64,000 nt of DNA from Cornus controversa (GCA_026545225.1 CM048845.1:120221033-120285032); one strand, 5' to 3'. Numbered from the stretch's first letter, positions 46,933 to 58,080 are shown. The notes: generated by a model from the sequence alone, not told the origin. Numbers and translations are program-made.

Positions 46933-47971
46933 CAGGGGCGGAGCCGCCGGGGGGGGGGGGGGGGGGGGGGCGGGGGGGGCATGGTCCCCCCAAAATTTTT
47001 AAAATTTTTTTTTATACCCCCAAAAAAAATAATTAATTTTAAATACTACCTTAAAATTTATTAAAAATTTCAATTTGGCTCCCCTAAATCTTTTAAAAAA
47101 ACTCATATATTGAGCTCAAATAGGAAATTTGAAAATAAATTTAGCTTGTGTCTCCTTGAAAACTATATAAAAAAAATTAAACTTAGACCTTGTAGCCATA
47201 CTTTTGAATGCCCAAATATTGTGAAATAAAAATTTAAGTTCATTAATATTGTAATCCTTATCACAACAAATCGTTATTTTATTTACATATACATATATAC
47301 AATATCTATTATATTAATTCAAAAGAGAAATACATTAATGTCCCTGCATAAACCTTTCTTATCAAATATTTTTATAAATTGATGTTTACAAGAAAAACAT
47401 CTAGAATGGAGGAAAAACAAGTGTTGTGAAATTATAAACAACAATTATCATATTTACTAAAACTTTTAATGGTCATTTACTAACAAATAACAAATTCTAT
47501 GACTAATTTATGTATAAGCCACTAAAAAATAATCTTGTTTTGTTAAAACTTGTGAGATTTTGTTTAGTTAAAATTATTTTTTTTTTTAATCAAATATATC
47601 TTTTCGAAGTGGAATCAAATTACTCAAAATCTTTTTCTAAAAATTGGATTTTTGAAAAACTGAAACAATTAATTGTTGAAAAAAAATTGGTTCTCTAATA
47701 TTTTTTTCTTTACCTTTTCACTTTTTTGTTGTAATTTATCGTTTCATCTTTTCAATTTTTTTCATTCTCACATCAATTTTCTATCTAATTATTTAAGTTG
47801 CATTTTTCTCAATTTTTCAATTTTTTTTTTCCTAAACAAATTTCTCAACATATATACACTATAACTAAAATTTTAAAAAATTATATTACAATTGGTTGCT
47901 AATATTTTTAAATTTTAATTGCATAATGTAAATTTGGCCCCCTCAAAGAAAATTTCCTGGCTCCGCCCCTG
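46933..47971. mobile_element. hAT element, 13-bp TIR, 8-bp TSD, with long G-run
   Basis: Perfect TIR CAGGGGCGGAGCC / GGCTCCGCCCCTG and perfect TSD ATCATAGG (46925-46932, 47972-47979). The right end continues as CCCTCAAAGAAAATTTCCTG. The left end has instead a run of 22 G, one C, then 8 G (46949-46979). Non-coding interior; the ORF pair at 47510-47864 is Phe/Leu-rich noise. Confidence 0.92.
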
Positions 47972-48089
47972 ATCATAGGGTCAATAATTTTCACAATACC
48001 ACGTACCTTAAATATTCGTAATTTTTATTTATTTCAACCGTTTAATTTTATGGAGTTACAAATTAGTCAATATTTATATGTTTCACAAC

Positions 48090-48250
48090 AATAGACATCG
48101 TTTTTAGCGGTGGTTAAAACCACGCTAAAAGTTTCCAAAATACTGTTATAACTGTTGCCACAATATAACAGCGGTTATGACAGCCGCGATTGGTCTTAAA
48201 ACTTTTTTCCTTTTGCGGCGCTTAGGTAACCGCCGCTAAAACCCTCAACT
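48090..48250. repeat. Short GCGGTTA/CGCTAAAA repeats
   Basis: TTTTTAGCGGTGGTTAAAAC, CCACGCTAAAAG, AACAGCGGTTATGACAGCCG and AACCGCCGCTAAAACC form direct and inverted copies, as in the subterminal parts of plant CACTA or related DNA elements. No CACTA ends or TSD located. Confidence 0.4.
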
Positions 48251-48678
48251 TTAAGAAATGAAAATTTTAATAATAAAAGACAAAAACCTAAAACCTGTTA
48301 CCCTCATATCACATCCATTCCAAAACTAATGTCATCTGTAAAAAAAAATAAGATTCAACAGCATTGTTACAATAACCCAATCATTTTTAATGATTGAGTT
48401 AACAAATAAAATACAAATTACAAGCAACTAGCCATTTTCAATCAAGACTTTGTTGCCCCTTTTATTGGTCAAAACAAGCAATCCTACAAAATCCCAAAAT
48501 GCAAAGGTCATATTTGCTGCATATAATTTAAGAATTAAATTAAAAAAATATTAAATTCTAATAATGATATTAACATATATATGAATTTATAAAGCATACA
48601 TCGAGTGTTTATAAAGTTGCAGATGAAAATCATTAATCAAATGCATTGCATGATTATTCTCATATATAGAAAAATTTA

Positions 48679-49088
48679 GAGCAAATTATACTCACCTCCT
48701 CTTTAAATAGGCTAAATAACATTGATCTCTCCTGTACAATTTTTTGACAATTATACCAATGTACAAATTTTTTTAATTAATTTTTTTTTTGTAAGTAAAA
48801 TTAGAATAAATTACTTTCTGAAAAAAAATAGAATAAATTAAAAAAGCAAAGTTACATGATTATAAGGGGTATATCCCATGTGAAAATCTCAAAAAAAAAA
48901 ATATATTATTATGTAAAAATTCTAAGGGTATTTTTAGTATTTTTAGGTGATTTTTGTATATGAAAAACTAATAGGGAGGTCAATGTTACAAAAACTTGCG
49001 GACATAAGAGGTTAGTGTTATATTTGCAAATACTAGAGAAGTTTTTATTATTTAACTTATTTATAGAAGAGGTGATTGTAAGTTATCC
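48679..49088. mobile_element. Mutator-like MITE, 410 bp
   Basis: Long imperfect TIRs: left GAGCAAATTATACTCACCTC, right inverted GGATAACTTACAATCACCTC, continuing as TAAATAGGCTAAATAACATT versus TAAATAAGTTAAATAATAAA. Flanking 9-mers AAAAATTTA and AAAATTTTA agree at 8 of 9. Non-coding. Confidence 0.7.
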
Positions 49089-49097
49089 AAAATTTTA

Positions 49098-50180
49098 TTA
49101 TTTATTTGCTTTCTTTCTATAAAAATTGTTAATGATAAACAATCCAAAACATTCTATCACTGATGATTTCTACAAAAATAAAGTAGGCTAAGTAACAACT
49201 ATTTTTGTAGACTTTATTTATATCATAAAGAGGGTGTGCTAATGAACCTTAAAGAATGAGGTCGCTGATGAACTAATCAGCCACGGTAGTAGTGGATTTA
49301 TCATATGACTGCCCTTGTTGTTATTTATATTCTTGTCTTGTCCAAAAATCATTTCACTATCAACGAAATCAAGAATTAATTACAATTGGAAATTCACATC
49401 AAACTGCCAAGGCAATATGTAATAAAAGTAAATATTTCAACCTTTGTTTGGTTGCTCAGAAACAAGAAAAATAAGAAATAAAATAAAACACAACTTGAAA
49501 TTATCTGCGGGAATTTATTTACCATAAGAGTCAGCCATCAGAATCAGATTCCAAAACCATCTCAACAGAATATATAAACAGAATCAGAAAGCCAGAAGTG
49601 GTTCGGTTCAAATCTTTATGATTATCAGACTCAAAAAAGGAGGAGAGCTTGTTATATAAATATGCATCTGAATCCCTATTCATGAATTCCTTAGTTCAAA
49701 AAATAAGAACAAGAGAATAATCATTTTTTGTGATCCTTTTGCAAATTTGGTAAATTTTGATTAATTATATATATTATTATAATTTATGATTCCGTGTATT
49801 TTTTTCACCCTATTGATCCTTATGATATTTTATACTTATGATGGTTTTATGGAAATTATTGATGCAAAAAAATTATACTTGTGATGGTCTTATGGAAATT
49901 ATTGATGCATTAAAAGAGTAAATCACAATAATTGTTTATAGGGTGAAGGACACACAGCATCAGAGGACACAATGTCACGGAAAACAAACCTAATGTAGAG
50001 AAAAAAAAAAAAAAAAACTGGACTTGAAATTTCGTCGCAATTAAAACACCCAATAAAAACTTCATCAGGTGTAGATAAAAATAAATAAAATAAAATAAAA
50101 AAAAAGAAGAAGAAGAAAATTTGAGAAAATAAACCTTAAAACAAAAGAATTACGAATTTCAAACAAGATTCACATTATCC
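49098..50180. other. Intergenic sequence
   Basis: AT-rich, no recognised gene. It contains a short internal duplication (TATACTTATGATGGTTTTAT at about 49830 and a near copy at about 49874) and A-runs at 49998-50018. Confidence 0.4.
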
Positions 50181-50375
50181 ATTTTTTTTTTTTGGGGTAA
50201 ATGAATATATTCAAGAGGGGAAGAAACAAAACAATACACCTGCAGAGAGCCCAACAAGCCCAAAAGGCAAGAACAACAACTGACAAGACCAAAAGAGTTG
50301 AGAGAAAACAGCCCAACAGAACCTAAATCCGTGGGACAAGGATCGGAGGCAGGGACAGGGGAAGAAACTAATGAA
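50181..50375 (-). mobile_element. 5'-truncated LINE 3' end
   Basis: Read on the minus strand, GGGCTTGTTGGGCTCTCTGC leads to a CTTCCCCTCTTGAATATATT and ATTTACCCC stretch followed by an A-run (T-run at 50181-50193). This resembles 3' ends of plant L1-type LINEs. The minus ORF (50159-50512) has a Cys/Leu-rich tail without reverse transcriptase motifs. TSD not found. Confidence 0.45.
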
Positions 50376-50532
50376 CATAAAAAAATAAAAATAAAAATAA
50401 AAATAAAAACAAAGCTTGGAAGTTTTACGATTACCGACCTTATAAGGAGTACCTCTACAATACATTCGGTGTAAATACACAAAATGAATCTGATATCGTG
50501 TGTGTACAACAATCAGGTACAAATACACCGGA

Positions 50533-50886
50533 TGGTATGTATGTGTAGGTGTATGCTATAAACTTTTTCACATAAAGAAAAGTAGTTGTAGTGTAAATAA
50601 GAAGAGGAGGGAACGTTGTTATACATACATATATACGTACGTATAATATATATATATATATATATAACTGATTTATGTATGTGTTCTATCTCTATTGGAA
50701 TTTCTGTCTTGTTTCCTAGCTTATCAGTGTTAAATTAGAACTTGGATTTTCTTTTTTGAGTTTCTTGCACTGCACAACTTTATATTCATACAAATGAACC
50801 GTTGGATCATGTGAGTTTCAATGTGAGGTCCACATGATTGAACTGCTAAGTGTCCACTGTACTTAATGTTGGTAAACAAAAAAAAG
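50533..50886. repeat. Segmental duplication, first part (partner 60917-61250)
   Basis: CTATAAACTTTTTCACATAA, AGAAAAGTAGTTGTAGTGTA, TGTTCTATCTCTATTGGAAT and GTTTCCTAGCTTATCAGTGT are shared with 60917-61250. On the minus strand this region is the upstream flank of the 60607-60903 ORF in the partner copy, but here the ORF is absent. Confidence 0.85.
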
Positions 50887-50888
50887 TA

Positions 50889-52196
50889 GGTCCTTCTAAT
50901 TTAGGCCAAATTGCACTACACCCTCCTATACTTTCAAAAATACTAAAATACCTCTCTGTGTTATTTTTGTCACCAAACAACCCCCTCGTACTTTCAAAAG
51001 TTGCAAAAGACTCCCCTTTTGCAAAAAAAATCTCCTTTTGGATGATCATTTTACCCTTTTCATGATTATAAAAAATAAAAATAAAAAGAAAATAGAGAGA
51101 AGAGGGTCTTTTTTTATTAATTTTTTTTACTTTAATTAAAAAACAGGAGCTTTTTCTAGAAAATAAAAAAATTATGGAAAAAAATACTAGATAAGCACAA
51201 TTATATAATAAAAAATTTCAGAATATTTTTTTTCCATAAATTATTTCCAAAAAAAATTCCATTACAAAGAGAGGGAATTCTCATAAAATAAAAAAAAAAT
51301 CTGGCAATTTTTATTAAGTAATTGTTCTTATATATATATATATTTTGAAAATTGTTTCCGAAATTGTTTTGTTTTCTGGAAAAACTCCTTTTTTTATTTA
51401 GGTAAAAACAATAAGATAAAACACCATCTTCTCTCAATTTTCCTTTTAATTTAATAATCATGGAAAGGGTAATATGGTCATACAAAAAGAGATTTTTTGC
51501 AAAATGGGGGTTTTTGCAATTTTTGAAAGCACAGGGGGGTTATTTAGTGACAAAAATAGCACAAAGAGATATTTTGCCATTTTTTGAAAGCATAGGAGGT
51601 TTAGTGCAATTTGACCTATAATTTATTGGTGCTCAAATAAATCACCTTTAAAAATTAAAAGGTCAATGTATTGTTAATTTTTTAATCAAATTTTACTTTT
51701 GTACATTAATTGCAAAAAAAGAAAATGCATATTACCTCTTCTTCAAGGAGATAACATGTTAATTTTTTTATAGTTTAAGGGGATTTGCAAAGTTAACTAA
51801 TATGATATTATTTTGTAGAAACCATGTAATTGTGGCCATAAGGCCTTGAACTAATATATGTTAAGATTACGAATACACTTTTGAGGAATCTACCTTAGTA
51901 TATGAATAGTTGATGAATTTATGTATGAATGACCAATGAGATGGTTTAATTGACAAGTTCAAGTTCCGTTCATTTTAATACATCTTTCCTCAAGTGTTGG
52001 TATTGATTTATGTTGATTGGGGTAGAGAAGTGGTCATGCATGGACTTGGAGTGAAAATGCAAGTTCAATCGAGGAGCATTATAATGAATCATAATATGGG
52101 TTACGCGAAATCATAATACTAAGATGAATCGTAACCTGGATTGTACGGAATCATAAAATTGAAAAAAATTGACATAAAAAACTAGTGTGATTATGC
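50889..52196. repeat. Recent duplication, copy 1 (partner 62673-64000)
   Basis: Contains the MITE and about 570 bp to its right, nearly identical to the block at the window end. Right-hand landmarks: AACATGTTAATTTTTTTATA, CATAAGGCCTTGAACTAATA and CATGCATGGACTTGGAGTGA. Confidence 0.9.
50904..51616. mobile_element. Mutator-like MITE, about 160-bp TIRs, copy 1
   Basis: Left TIR from GGCCAAATTGCACTACACCC, right TIR inverted from GGTCAAATTGCACTAAACCT. The arms align over roughly 160 bp (50904-51065 versus 51455-51616). Flanking 9-mers TCTAATTTA and TATAATTTA agree at 8 of 9. Interior AT-rich, non-coding. The two small overlapping ORFs in the left arm are shadows. Confidence 0.85.
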
Positions 52197-52664
52197 AGAT
52201 TGTGCGTGGACTCGTAATTACACAGAATTGTAACTGAGATTGCGTCGAATCATAATCCTCATAACGATTCAGCACAATATGTGAGGGCAAGTACCTCTTT
52301 AGTTGAGATTGCATTAGGGAGTTACTTGTAGAACCTATCCATAGGGATTGTTTGAGACATGTTCACTTGTTAATACATGTGTAGACACTTCCGCGAGGTT
52401 GTGAAACCAAAGCCTTAGGTTAATGACTGAGATTTGAGATTAGAATCCAAGTGTTCCATATAGGAACGTAGGGTGGGCTAGTAAGGCTTTTGCAAGAGTT
52501 ATCTCGGTGGTTCAGATCAGAATTGAGGGTGAAAGGATAGTGATTGTCACGGTTGTTCGGGGGCACGGGATAATGATTGGGTAAGTGTAACATCCCATGA
52601 CGCGGAGTTTAGGCTCAGACCAGGGGGGCGGGGTTCCGGTGTCTCAAATTTTGGAGTGTGATAG
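52197..52664 (+). mobile_element. 5' LTR end of a decayed Ty3/gypsy element
   Basis: Sequence immediately left of the primer-binding site. It includes GTGTAACATCCCATGACGCG and ends ..GGAGTGTGATA, where an intact LTR would end in CA. The LTR start is not identified; it probably lies to the left, inside the duplicated block. Confidence 0.5.
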
Positions 52665-52666
52665 TT

Positions 52667-52680
52667 TGGTATTAGAGCAT
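52667..52680 (+). other. Retrotransposon primer-binding site
   Basis: TGGTATTAGAGCAT matches the 3' end complement of initiator-Met tRNA (TGGTATCAGAGC) with one change. It sits just after the LTR end and about 380 bp before the gag remnant. Confidence 0.75.
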
Positions 52681-52829
52681 AACTAGGTTTGAATATCTAG
52701 GGACAAAAGGTAAGGATCGGATCATGTGTGATTCAGAATGGTTAGAGTCTCTAGGTTTGAAAACCTAAAAACGTGGTTAGACTTAACATAGTTGAATTGG
52801 GATCTAAAATGTGCATGTTATATGTTTGT

Positions 52830-52990
52830 TTGATAACACGTTTATGTGATATGTGTCTATATGATGAAAACACGTTTATGTGATATGTGTTTATATGATT
52901 ATAACACGTTTATGTGATATGTGTTTATATGATAACATAATTGTATGGTAATACGTCTATGTGATAACATACTTCTATATTTTATAGTAT
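52830..52990. repeat. Tandem repeats, period about 46 bp
   Basis: Three to four units of AACACGTTTATGTGATATGT followed by GT(C/T)TATATGAT, between the primer-binding site and the gag remnant. Confidence 0.8.
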
Positions 52991-53059
52991 GTTGGTTATG
53001 TTGAGTGCGTAACATGAGTATTCGATTGTTATTAACCTATCTCTTTGTTATATAGCACT

Positions 53060-53405
53060 ATGCCTCTTAGGCGAGCTATAGTAGTGGTTGAGGATGATAT
53101 TCCTGAAGGAAACCGTTTGGTCTTGGATATGACTACGACTCTTAAGGACTTTGTAAGGACGATTGTTGTTGAGATACAATAACTGGTGGGACAATCGGAC
53201 GAAACTAAATCGGAGAGGTGATTCAAGTACATTACAAGGTTCAAGAAGTTGTTGCCTTCTAGTTTGAGAGTAGTTCAGATCCATTGGTGGCGAATAATTG
53301 GCTCGAATAAGTTAAGAAACATCTGAGGGTGACGTTTATGCCTGACGATGGAATGGAGGTGATACTAGCCACTTATCTATTCTCAGGGGGTGCCGAGATT
53401 AATTA
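53060..53405 (+). pseudogene. Ty3/gypsy gag remnant
   Basis: ATG at 53060 opens a short frame MPLRRAIVVVEDDIP typical of the N-terminus of plant gypsy Gag, closed by TAA near 53182. After a frame change, pieces resembling the retrotransposon Gag core are readable (FKKLLPSS, then DPLVANNWLE, then a Met/Asp segment and ATYLFSGGAE), with another stop and a frame shift between them. Similarity stops abruptly at about 53402, where AT-rich DNA begins. No protease, reverse transcriptase or integrase follows. It is a dead fragment. Confidence 0.65.
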
Positions 53406-53800
53406 TTATTAATTCCCTAAATTGACTATAGAACTAAATTATTCTATTATTATATTACATATACACACTATGATTACTATGATTTTTTTTTAATCAATTT
53501 TTTGATGGTCTAGAAGCTCTGTTCTTCACTTTATCAATTACTTACTCCTACAAATTCTATTTTCTATTTCCTTATATTATAAAAATTTATCCAAAAATAT
53601 AAATATAATCACCAAACAACTTTTAGGATCTTATCACCATTATAATATATATGACGTCAAATAAAATTAAAATTCTTAGATTGTGAAATTTGTTTATGGT
53701 TTGATTGCTTGAATTGTCATGAGAATCATAATAATTTATATATTTTAGTGAGAATGGTTTACATAACATTTTAAATTTGAAACAGGGTAAAAAATGCATC
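53406..53800. other. AT-rich sequence after the gag breakpoint
   Basis: No ORF or element ends recognised. Confidence 0.4.
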
Positions 53801-54075
53801 CAATTTATGTATGTTGTTAAATTTTGATTTAATGATGATGATGAAATACTAATAAACAAGAAGTTGTTATGTTTGCATAAAAGTTTAAATTTTAATAAAT
53901 AAATAAACTAAATTTAGAGGAATACAACCTTTTTCATTTAATTTATGTATGTTGTTAAATTTTGATTTAATGATGATGATGAAATAATAAACAATAAGTT
54001 GTTATGTTTGCATAAAAGTTTAACTTTCAATAAATAAATAAACTAAATTTAGAGAAATACAACTTTTTCATTTAA
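53801..54075. repeat. Tandem duplication, period about 137 bp
   Basis: ATTTATGTATGTTGTTAAAT, TTTAATGATGATGATGAAAT, AGTTGTTATGTTTGCATAAA and AATAAATAAATAAACTAAAT occur twice in order, with few differences. Confidence 0.9.
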
Positions 54076-54599
54076 TGTTGTTAAAATTTGATTACTGGAC
54101 CACTGACATCAAATTGCACTCTACATGCATTTTTTATATGTTATTATTTAAAGGGATAAAAAATTATGTTAAACAAACTCCTTTAACTAATCAATTATCT
54201 CAAACATATACTAGGACCAAGCTTAAATGTAATATAGATATATATTTGAGTTAAATTGAATAACATCTTGTTTTAAAATTTAAAATTGGTATAAAAATTT
54301 TACATATATGTAATAGTAGAAAGTTAAAATTTAACAAATTTTTTATTTTCAAAATATAAAAATCTTAGATCAATTTTAAAACCATATGCAAATTAAAATT
54401 TCTCTACTGTTTGTAATTTGTTTTTTTCTTTAGATTAATAGAAACTCTTTAAGTTCTATTTACTTTTTTTTTTGTTTTCGTTTTTATTTTTGTTAATTTT
54501 AAGCAGTATATATTCCTATAATAAATATTAAAATCACATGCATCGCACATGATTTTTATACTATCTTTTCACTGTGAAACCTAAATTTTCTAGCCAATA

Positions 54600-54900
54600 T
54601 AAACTTTATTTATTATATAAAAGTCTTTTATTGATAAAATTTATTTATTATATAAAACTCTTTTATTATAATCAATCATAATTCTAAATTTTAAAAATTA
54701 TAACCAATAATAATTCCGCATGATTCGCCACAAAATAATACTCACCTAAAAATATCATAAAAAAATTATAAAAAAACTCTTTTATTGATAAAATTTATTT
54801 ATTATATAAAAACTCTTTTATTGTAATCAATCATAATTTTAAAATTATAACTAATAATAATTTCACACGATTCACCACAAAATAATATCATACCAGACCT
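54600..54900. repeat. Repeats containing ACTCTTTTATTGATAAAATT
   Basis: Two main copies (about 54620-54740 and 54775-54890) sharing AATTTATTTATTATATAAAA, TCAATCATAATT and GATTC(G/A)CCACAAAATAAT, spaced about 160 bp. Confidence 0.75.
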
Positions 54901-55014
54901 GAAAAATAGTATTAAATAAATTTTGTTAATGATATATTTTTTATTTAATATTCTTTTAAATAATATTTGTAATATATATAATTAGAGTATCCCACATGCA
55001 ACAATGCATTTAAA

Positions 55015-55015
<1 letters not shown>

Positions 55016-55047
<32 letters not shown>
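55016..55047. repeat. (TA)n microsatellite
   Basis: About 15 TA units. Similar tracts occur at 22078-22095, 23082-23107, 30658-30695 and 50646-50667. Confidence 0.9.
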
Positions 55048-55050
<3 letters not shown>

Positions 55051-55284
55051 GAGTGGTTTTGTGTGAAATTACCATGTCTGCCCCTATTCTATTTAGAAGG
55101 TTACAAAATTCGTTCCATTAGAAGCGGGGCACAGCAGAAACCCGCCGAAGCGGATGATATTGCCATCGAAAAGGAGTCAATTTCTACCAAATGTACGCTG
55201 AGATTCACTATTATAATACTGTGATAGAATAGGTAAAAACGGAATTCTACAATTTTACGTATATATTTCATAATAAATTAAAAG

Positions 55285-55520
55285 TAAATGTTGAAAGCGT
55301 CACAGGGGCAAATCGGTCAGGACAGACATATTCTGCAGGCACACATGCCATTGACTAAGCAATTAGGGTTTTGATATTTGACCAAGGCTCGAACATGACA
55401 CGTGTTCTTTAATCGAACGGCTGTGACATTACCCTAAATTGATAATCTCTTTTGTTGTGGCCGCCACAACACTGACAGACCATTCTATATAAGTCACGTT
55501 AGGGCAGTCAGATCTGGTGT
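55285..55520 (+). promoter_or_regulatory. Promoter of microRNA-like copy C
   Basis: TATATAA at 55486-55492, GGGCAGTCAGATCTGGTGTC downstream, and the upstream blocks AATGTTGAAAGCGTCACAGG, TGACACGTGTTCTTTAATCG and ACCCTAAATTGATAATCTC. The intact CACGTG G-box is present. Copy C matches copy A through TGATAGCTTTAGCTTATTCA in the leader. Confidence 0.6.
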
Positions 55521-55593
55521 CACTTTGATAGCTTTAGCTTATTCATGCTTTACTATATAACTTCTTATGTACTACTCTCTCTCTTCCTCTGTG

Positions 55594-55698
55594 TGCCAAA
55601 GCTTAGATACGCACCTGAATCGGCCAATAGAAGGAAATAGATCACTTCTCTCTCTCTCTATCTGTCTGCCGGTTCAGGTTTGTATCCAAGCCATGACA
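55594..55698 (+). ncRNA. MicroRNA-like precursor hairpin, copy C
   Basis: 5' arm 55594-55624, 3' arm 55668-55698, with a loop of about 43 nt rich in CT. The 5' arm is the same invariant 31 nt. The 3' arm differs from copy A at two core positions: C to T (G-C becomes G-U) and G to A (U-G becomes U-A), both keeping the pair. Near the base TGGCA has become TGACA, opening one pair. The TATA box starts 108 nt upstream, as in copy A. Confidence 0.72.
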
Positions 55699-56450
55699 CA
55701 CGAAAGGCCACATCTCACAAATTTTTCATTTTCCTTTGTTTATTTAGGAGTTTCATTTTCATGTTCTTGTTCTTCCATCAAATGTTTAAATGTGTTTGTG
55801 TACATGTATCTAAAAATTTCAAAGATTGGATTACAATTATCAAGATATATATTTTTTTTTATCAAAACTTTTTCAAATTATTAAAAATTTAAAATACGTA
55901 GTTATGGCCTTTGTGTGTGTGATTGTTTAAGTAAAATATATATTTCAGTAATTCTTTTATTATTATTATTATTTCATTCTTTTTCATCATTCAATATAAT
56001 TACTTTTTATCGGAAATTATCATTCTCTATAATTATAGAGTATTTGTTTATATTTATATTTTCTTTAATACAGTATTTTTTAAAACTGAACTTCAAACTT
56101 ATGCATAAAGGAAATTAGGACCATTGTAGATTATTTTCCTCTTCCTTAGTAAAGAAAATTAGGGTATACAATCTGATGGAATTTTAACTTTTTTTACTAG
56201 GTAAGTAGATGGTATTTTATTTTAACTTAACTCAAAATTGCCACAAATTTTTTTTTTTTCAAATCAAATGCGTCCTCTTAATTTTCAACAAGATCAATAC
56301 GTTTAAGTTTACTTTTTGATTTTTTAACTGTTAAAAGTTCTACACGATTAAAATTTCAATTTATTCACTTACCAAAAGGAATAAAATTCTTGCTAATTCC
56401 CACCCCAAATGTAAATAAAATTTTCCAATAATTTTGTTCAAACCATCATC

Positions 56451-57180
56451 AGTCCGATTGAACTCCGACAAAAAAAGTTTCTAATCTTTAACAATAATAT
56501 GTTATTGCAAAGACAAGAGTATGTGAAAAACAGAGATACTTAGATCAGTACTATTATCTTTGCAATAACATATTATTCTTTCTATAACTATTTTATCCAT
56601 TTCATTATTATAAAAAATAAAAAACAATAGAGAAGAGGTTTTTTTATATTAATTTTTTTACCTTATTAAAAAAATGACAGTTTTTTTCTATGAAATTTTT
56701 TTTGGGAAAAAAAAAATTCCCAAAAAAAATTACACAATTACATAATAAATTAAATTTTTTTTTTTTGTTAATTCTTTTCAAAAGTAAAGATGTGATATGG
56801 TTCAAAATATAAAATAAATTAAGCAAATTGAATGGAAAAGTAAATCCATTCACTTAATCATACCAATTAGATCACAAATTCTATCAATTGTTTTTATGTA
56901 TTATACAATATAGGGTTTAAAACAAAGAAAATAAAGAGGGCGCCACAAGTTGCAAACAACAGTTAGGATGGGTGAGTTGGATTATTTTTTAAGAGGAATA
57001 CAGAGAGAGGGTAGGGAAAAATATATCTGGTAGATGAGCCTTAAAAACTGCCACCAACAACACAGCAAGATAGAAAATCTGTAAGAGGAATCTGGCATTA
57101 TGACTATCCTACAAGAATTGACATTAGTTTGGAATATTTTATTATTTTGATGATATGGTAAAATAAAGATCGAGCATTAT
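56451..57180. other. Intergenic AT-rich sequence
   Basis: Contains a short inverted pair at 56496-56515 / 56551-56572 (AATAATATGTTATTGCAAAG and its inverse) and a decayed piece resembling the MITE at 50904 (56580-56770). No gene. Confidence 0.45.
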
Positions 57181-57310
57181 TTGTGAATTCAACTTATGAT
57201 AATTTAGAGGGTTTTAACTTAGTGGATCCTCGTCCATTCATTTGTCATTTGTGAATTCAACTTATGATAACTTAGAGGGTTTTAACTTAGAGGATCCTCA
57301 TTCATTCATG
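57181..57310. repeat. Tandem duplication, period about 66 bp
   Basis: TGTGAATTCAACTTATGATA, then A(T/C)TTAGAGGGTTTTAACTTA and GGATCCTC(G/A)(T/C)(C/T)CATTCAT, occurs twice. Confidence 0.9.
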
Positions 57311-57439
57311 AACAATGATAGTAATGAATTATTTCATGTTAATCTCACATTAGGCTAAGTTTTTTTATAAAACTATCAGATTGTTTATAAAAGCTCAATA
57401 TATAAAACTAACATTCAATCGGATGTTTCACGGATTCCC

Positions 57440-58080
57440 TATCAGAAATTTATTGATAAGTGCACAAATTTACTATTTTATATTTCAAAATAAGTTTTTA
57501 ATTACTCTTTTATATTATTTTATTGTTTTTATATGTGTTTTTTTATATTTTATAGGGATTCATTTTGGACTTAGAAGAAAAGAATAAAAAATGACAAATA
57601 AGGAAGAAATTATGACTATTGAAATGAAGGTTATATTTGTCATTAGCCAAAAATGAAGATAAGAAACACAGGAGGAAAGATGGTTTTGTACATAGTTTAA
57701 AACTTTGAAAAGTATTTTTGATACATGGATTAGTGAACTTGGGACGTAGCAGTGAGATTCAAGTTAAGATTTGGAATTCTTCTCAAATGGAAAGAAGTTG
57801 GTATCTTATTTTGTATTTTGATTTTTTCTTTTTCCTCCTAAAACCATTCCCATATAGCTTTATAAATAGAAGGTCTTAGGGGTTAAAAAGGGAGGGGGAA
57901 AATTGAAGAAAAAATATAGTGTATTTATTTTCTTCTCATTCAATAAAAATACTTTTATTTTTATTTGATTATTTTTATTAATATACTAGTTTAAATATTC
58001 TTCTCGAGGGAGTGTCGAAACTACTATGGATGAAGTTTAAATAAATTTTTTTTTTTTTTTTTTATAATTTTTTCTCCCAA
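57440..58080 (+). mobile_element. LTR-like remnant
   Basis: TTGATAAGTGCACAAATTTA followed by CTATTTTATATTTCAAAATA resembles LTR starts. The same beginning recurs at about 60033-60160 (TTGATAACTACACAAAACTT). Ends and TSD unresolved. Confidence 0.35.

Larger units (their letters stand above)
55285..56450 (+). repeat. Duplicated block C carrying the microRNA-like gene
   Basis: Same block as at 35900 and 44485, closest to B in its downstream part (ATAATTACTTTTTATCGGAA, then ATTATCATTCTCTATAATTA) and to A in its promoter and leader. It ends near AATAATTTTGTTCAAA at about 56440. A weaker similarity to A also exists upstream (GGAATTCTACAATTTTA at 55250 and 35884). Confidence 0.7.

Noticed and set aside
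50159..50528. Two overlapping minus ORFs over 100 codons
   Set aside because: They cover a LINE 3' tail and an AAAAAT microsatellite; no reverse transcriptase or RNase H motif seen.
53032..53284. Minus ORFs opposite the gag remnant
   Set aside because: Antisense shadows of a decayed plus-strand retrotransposon gag.
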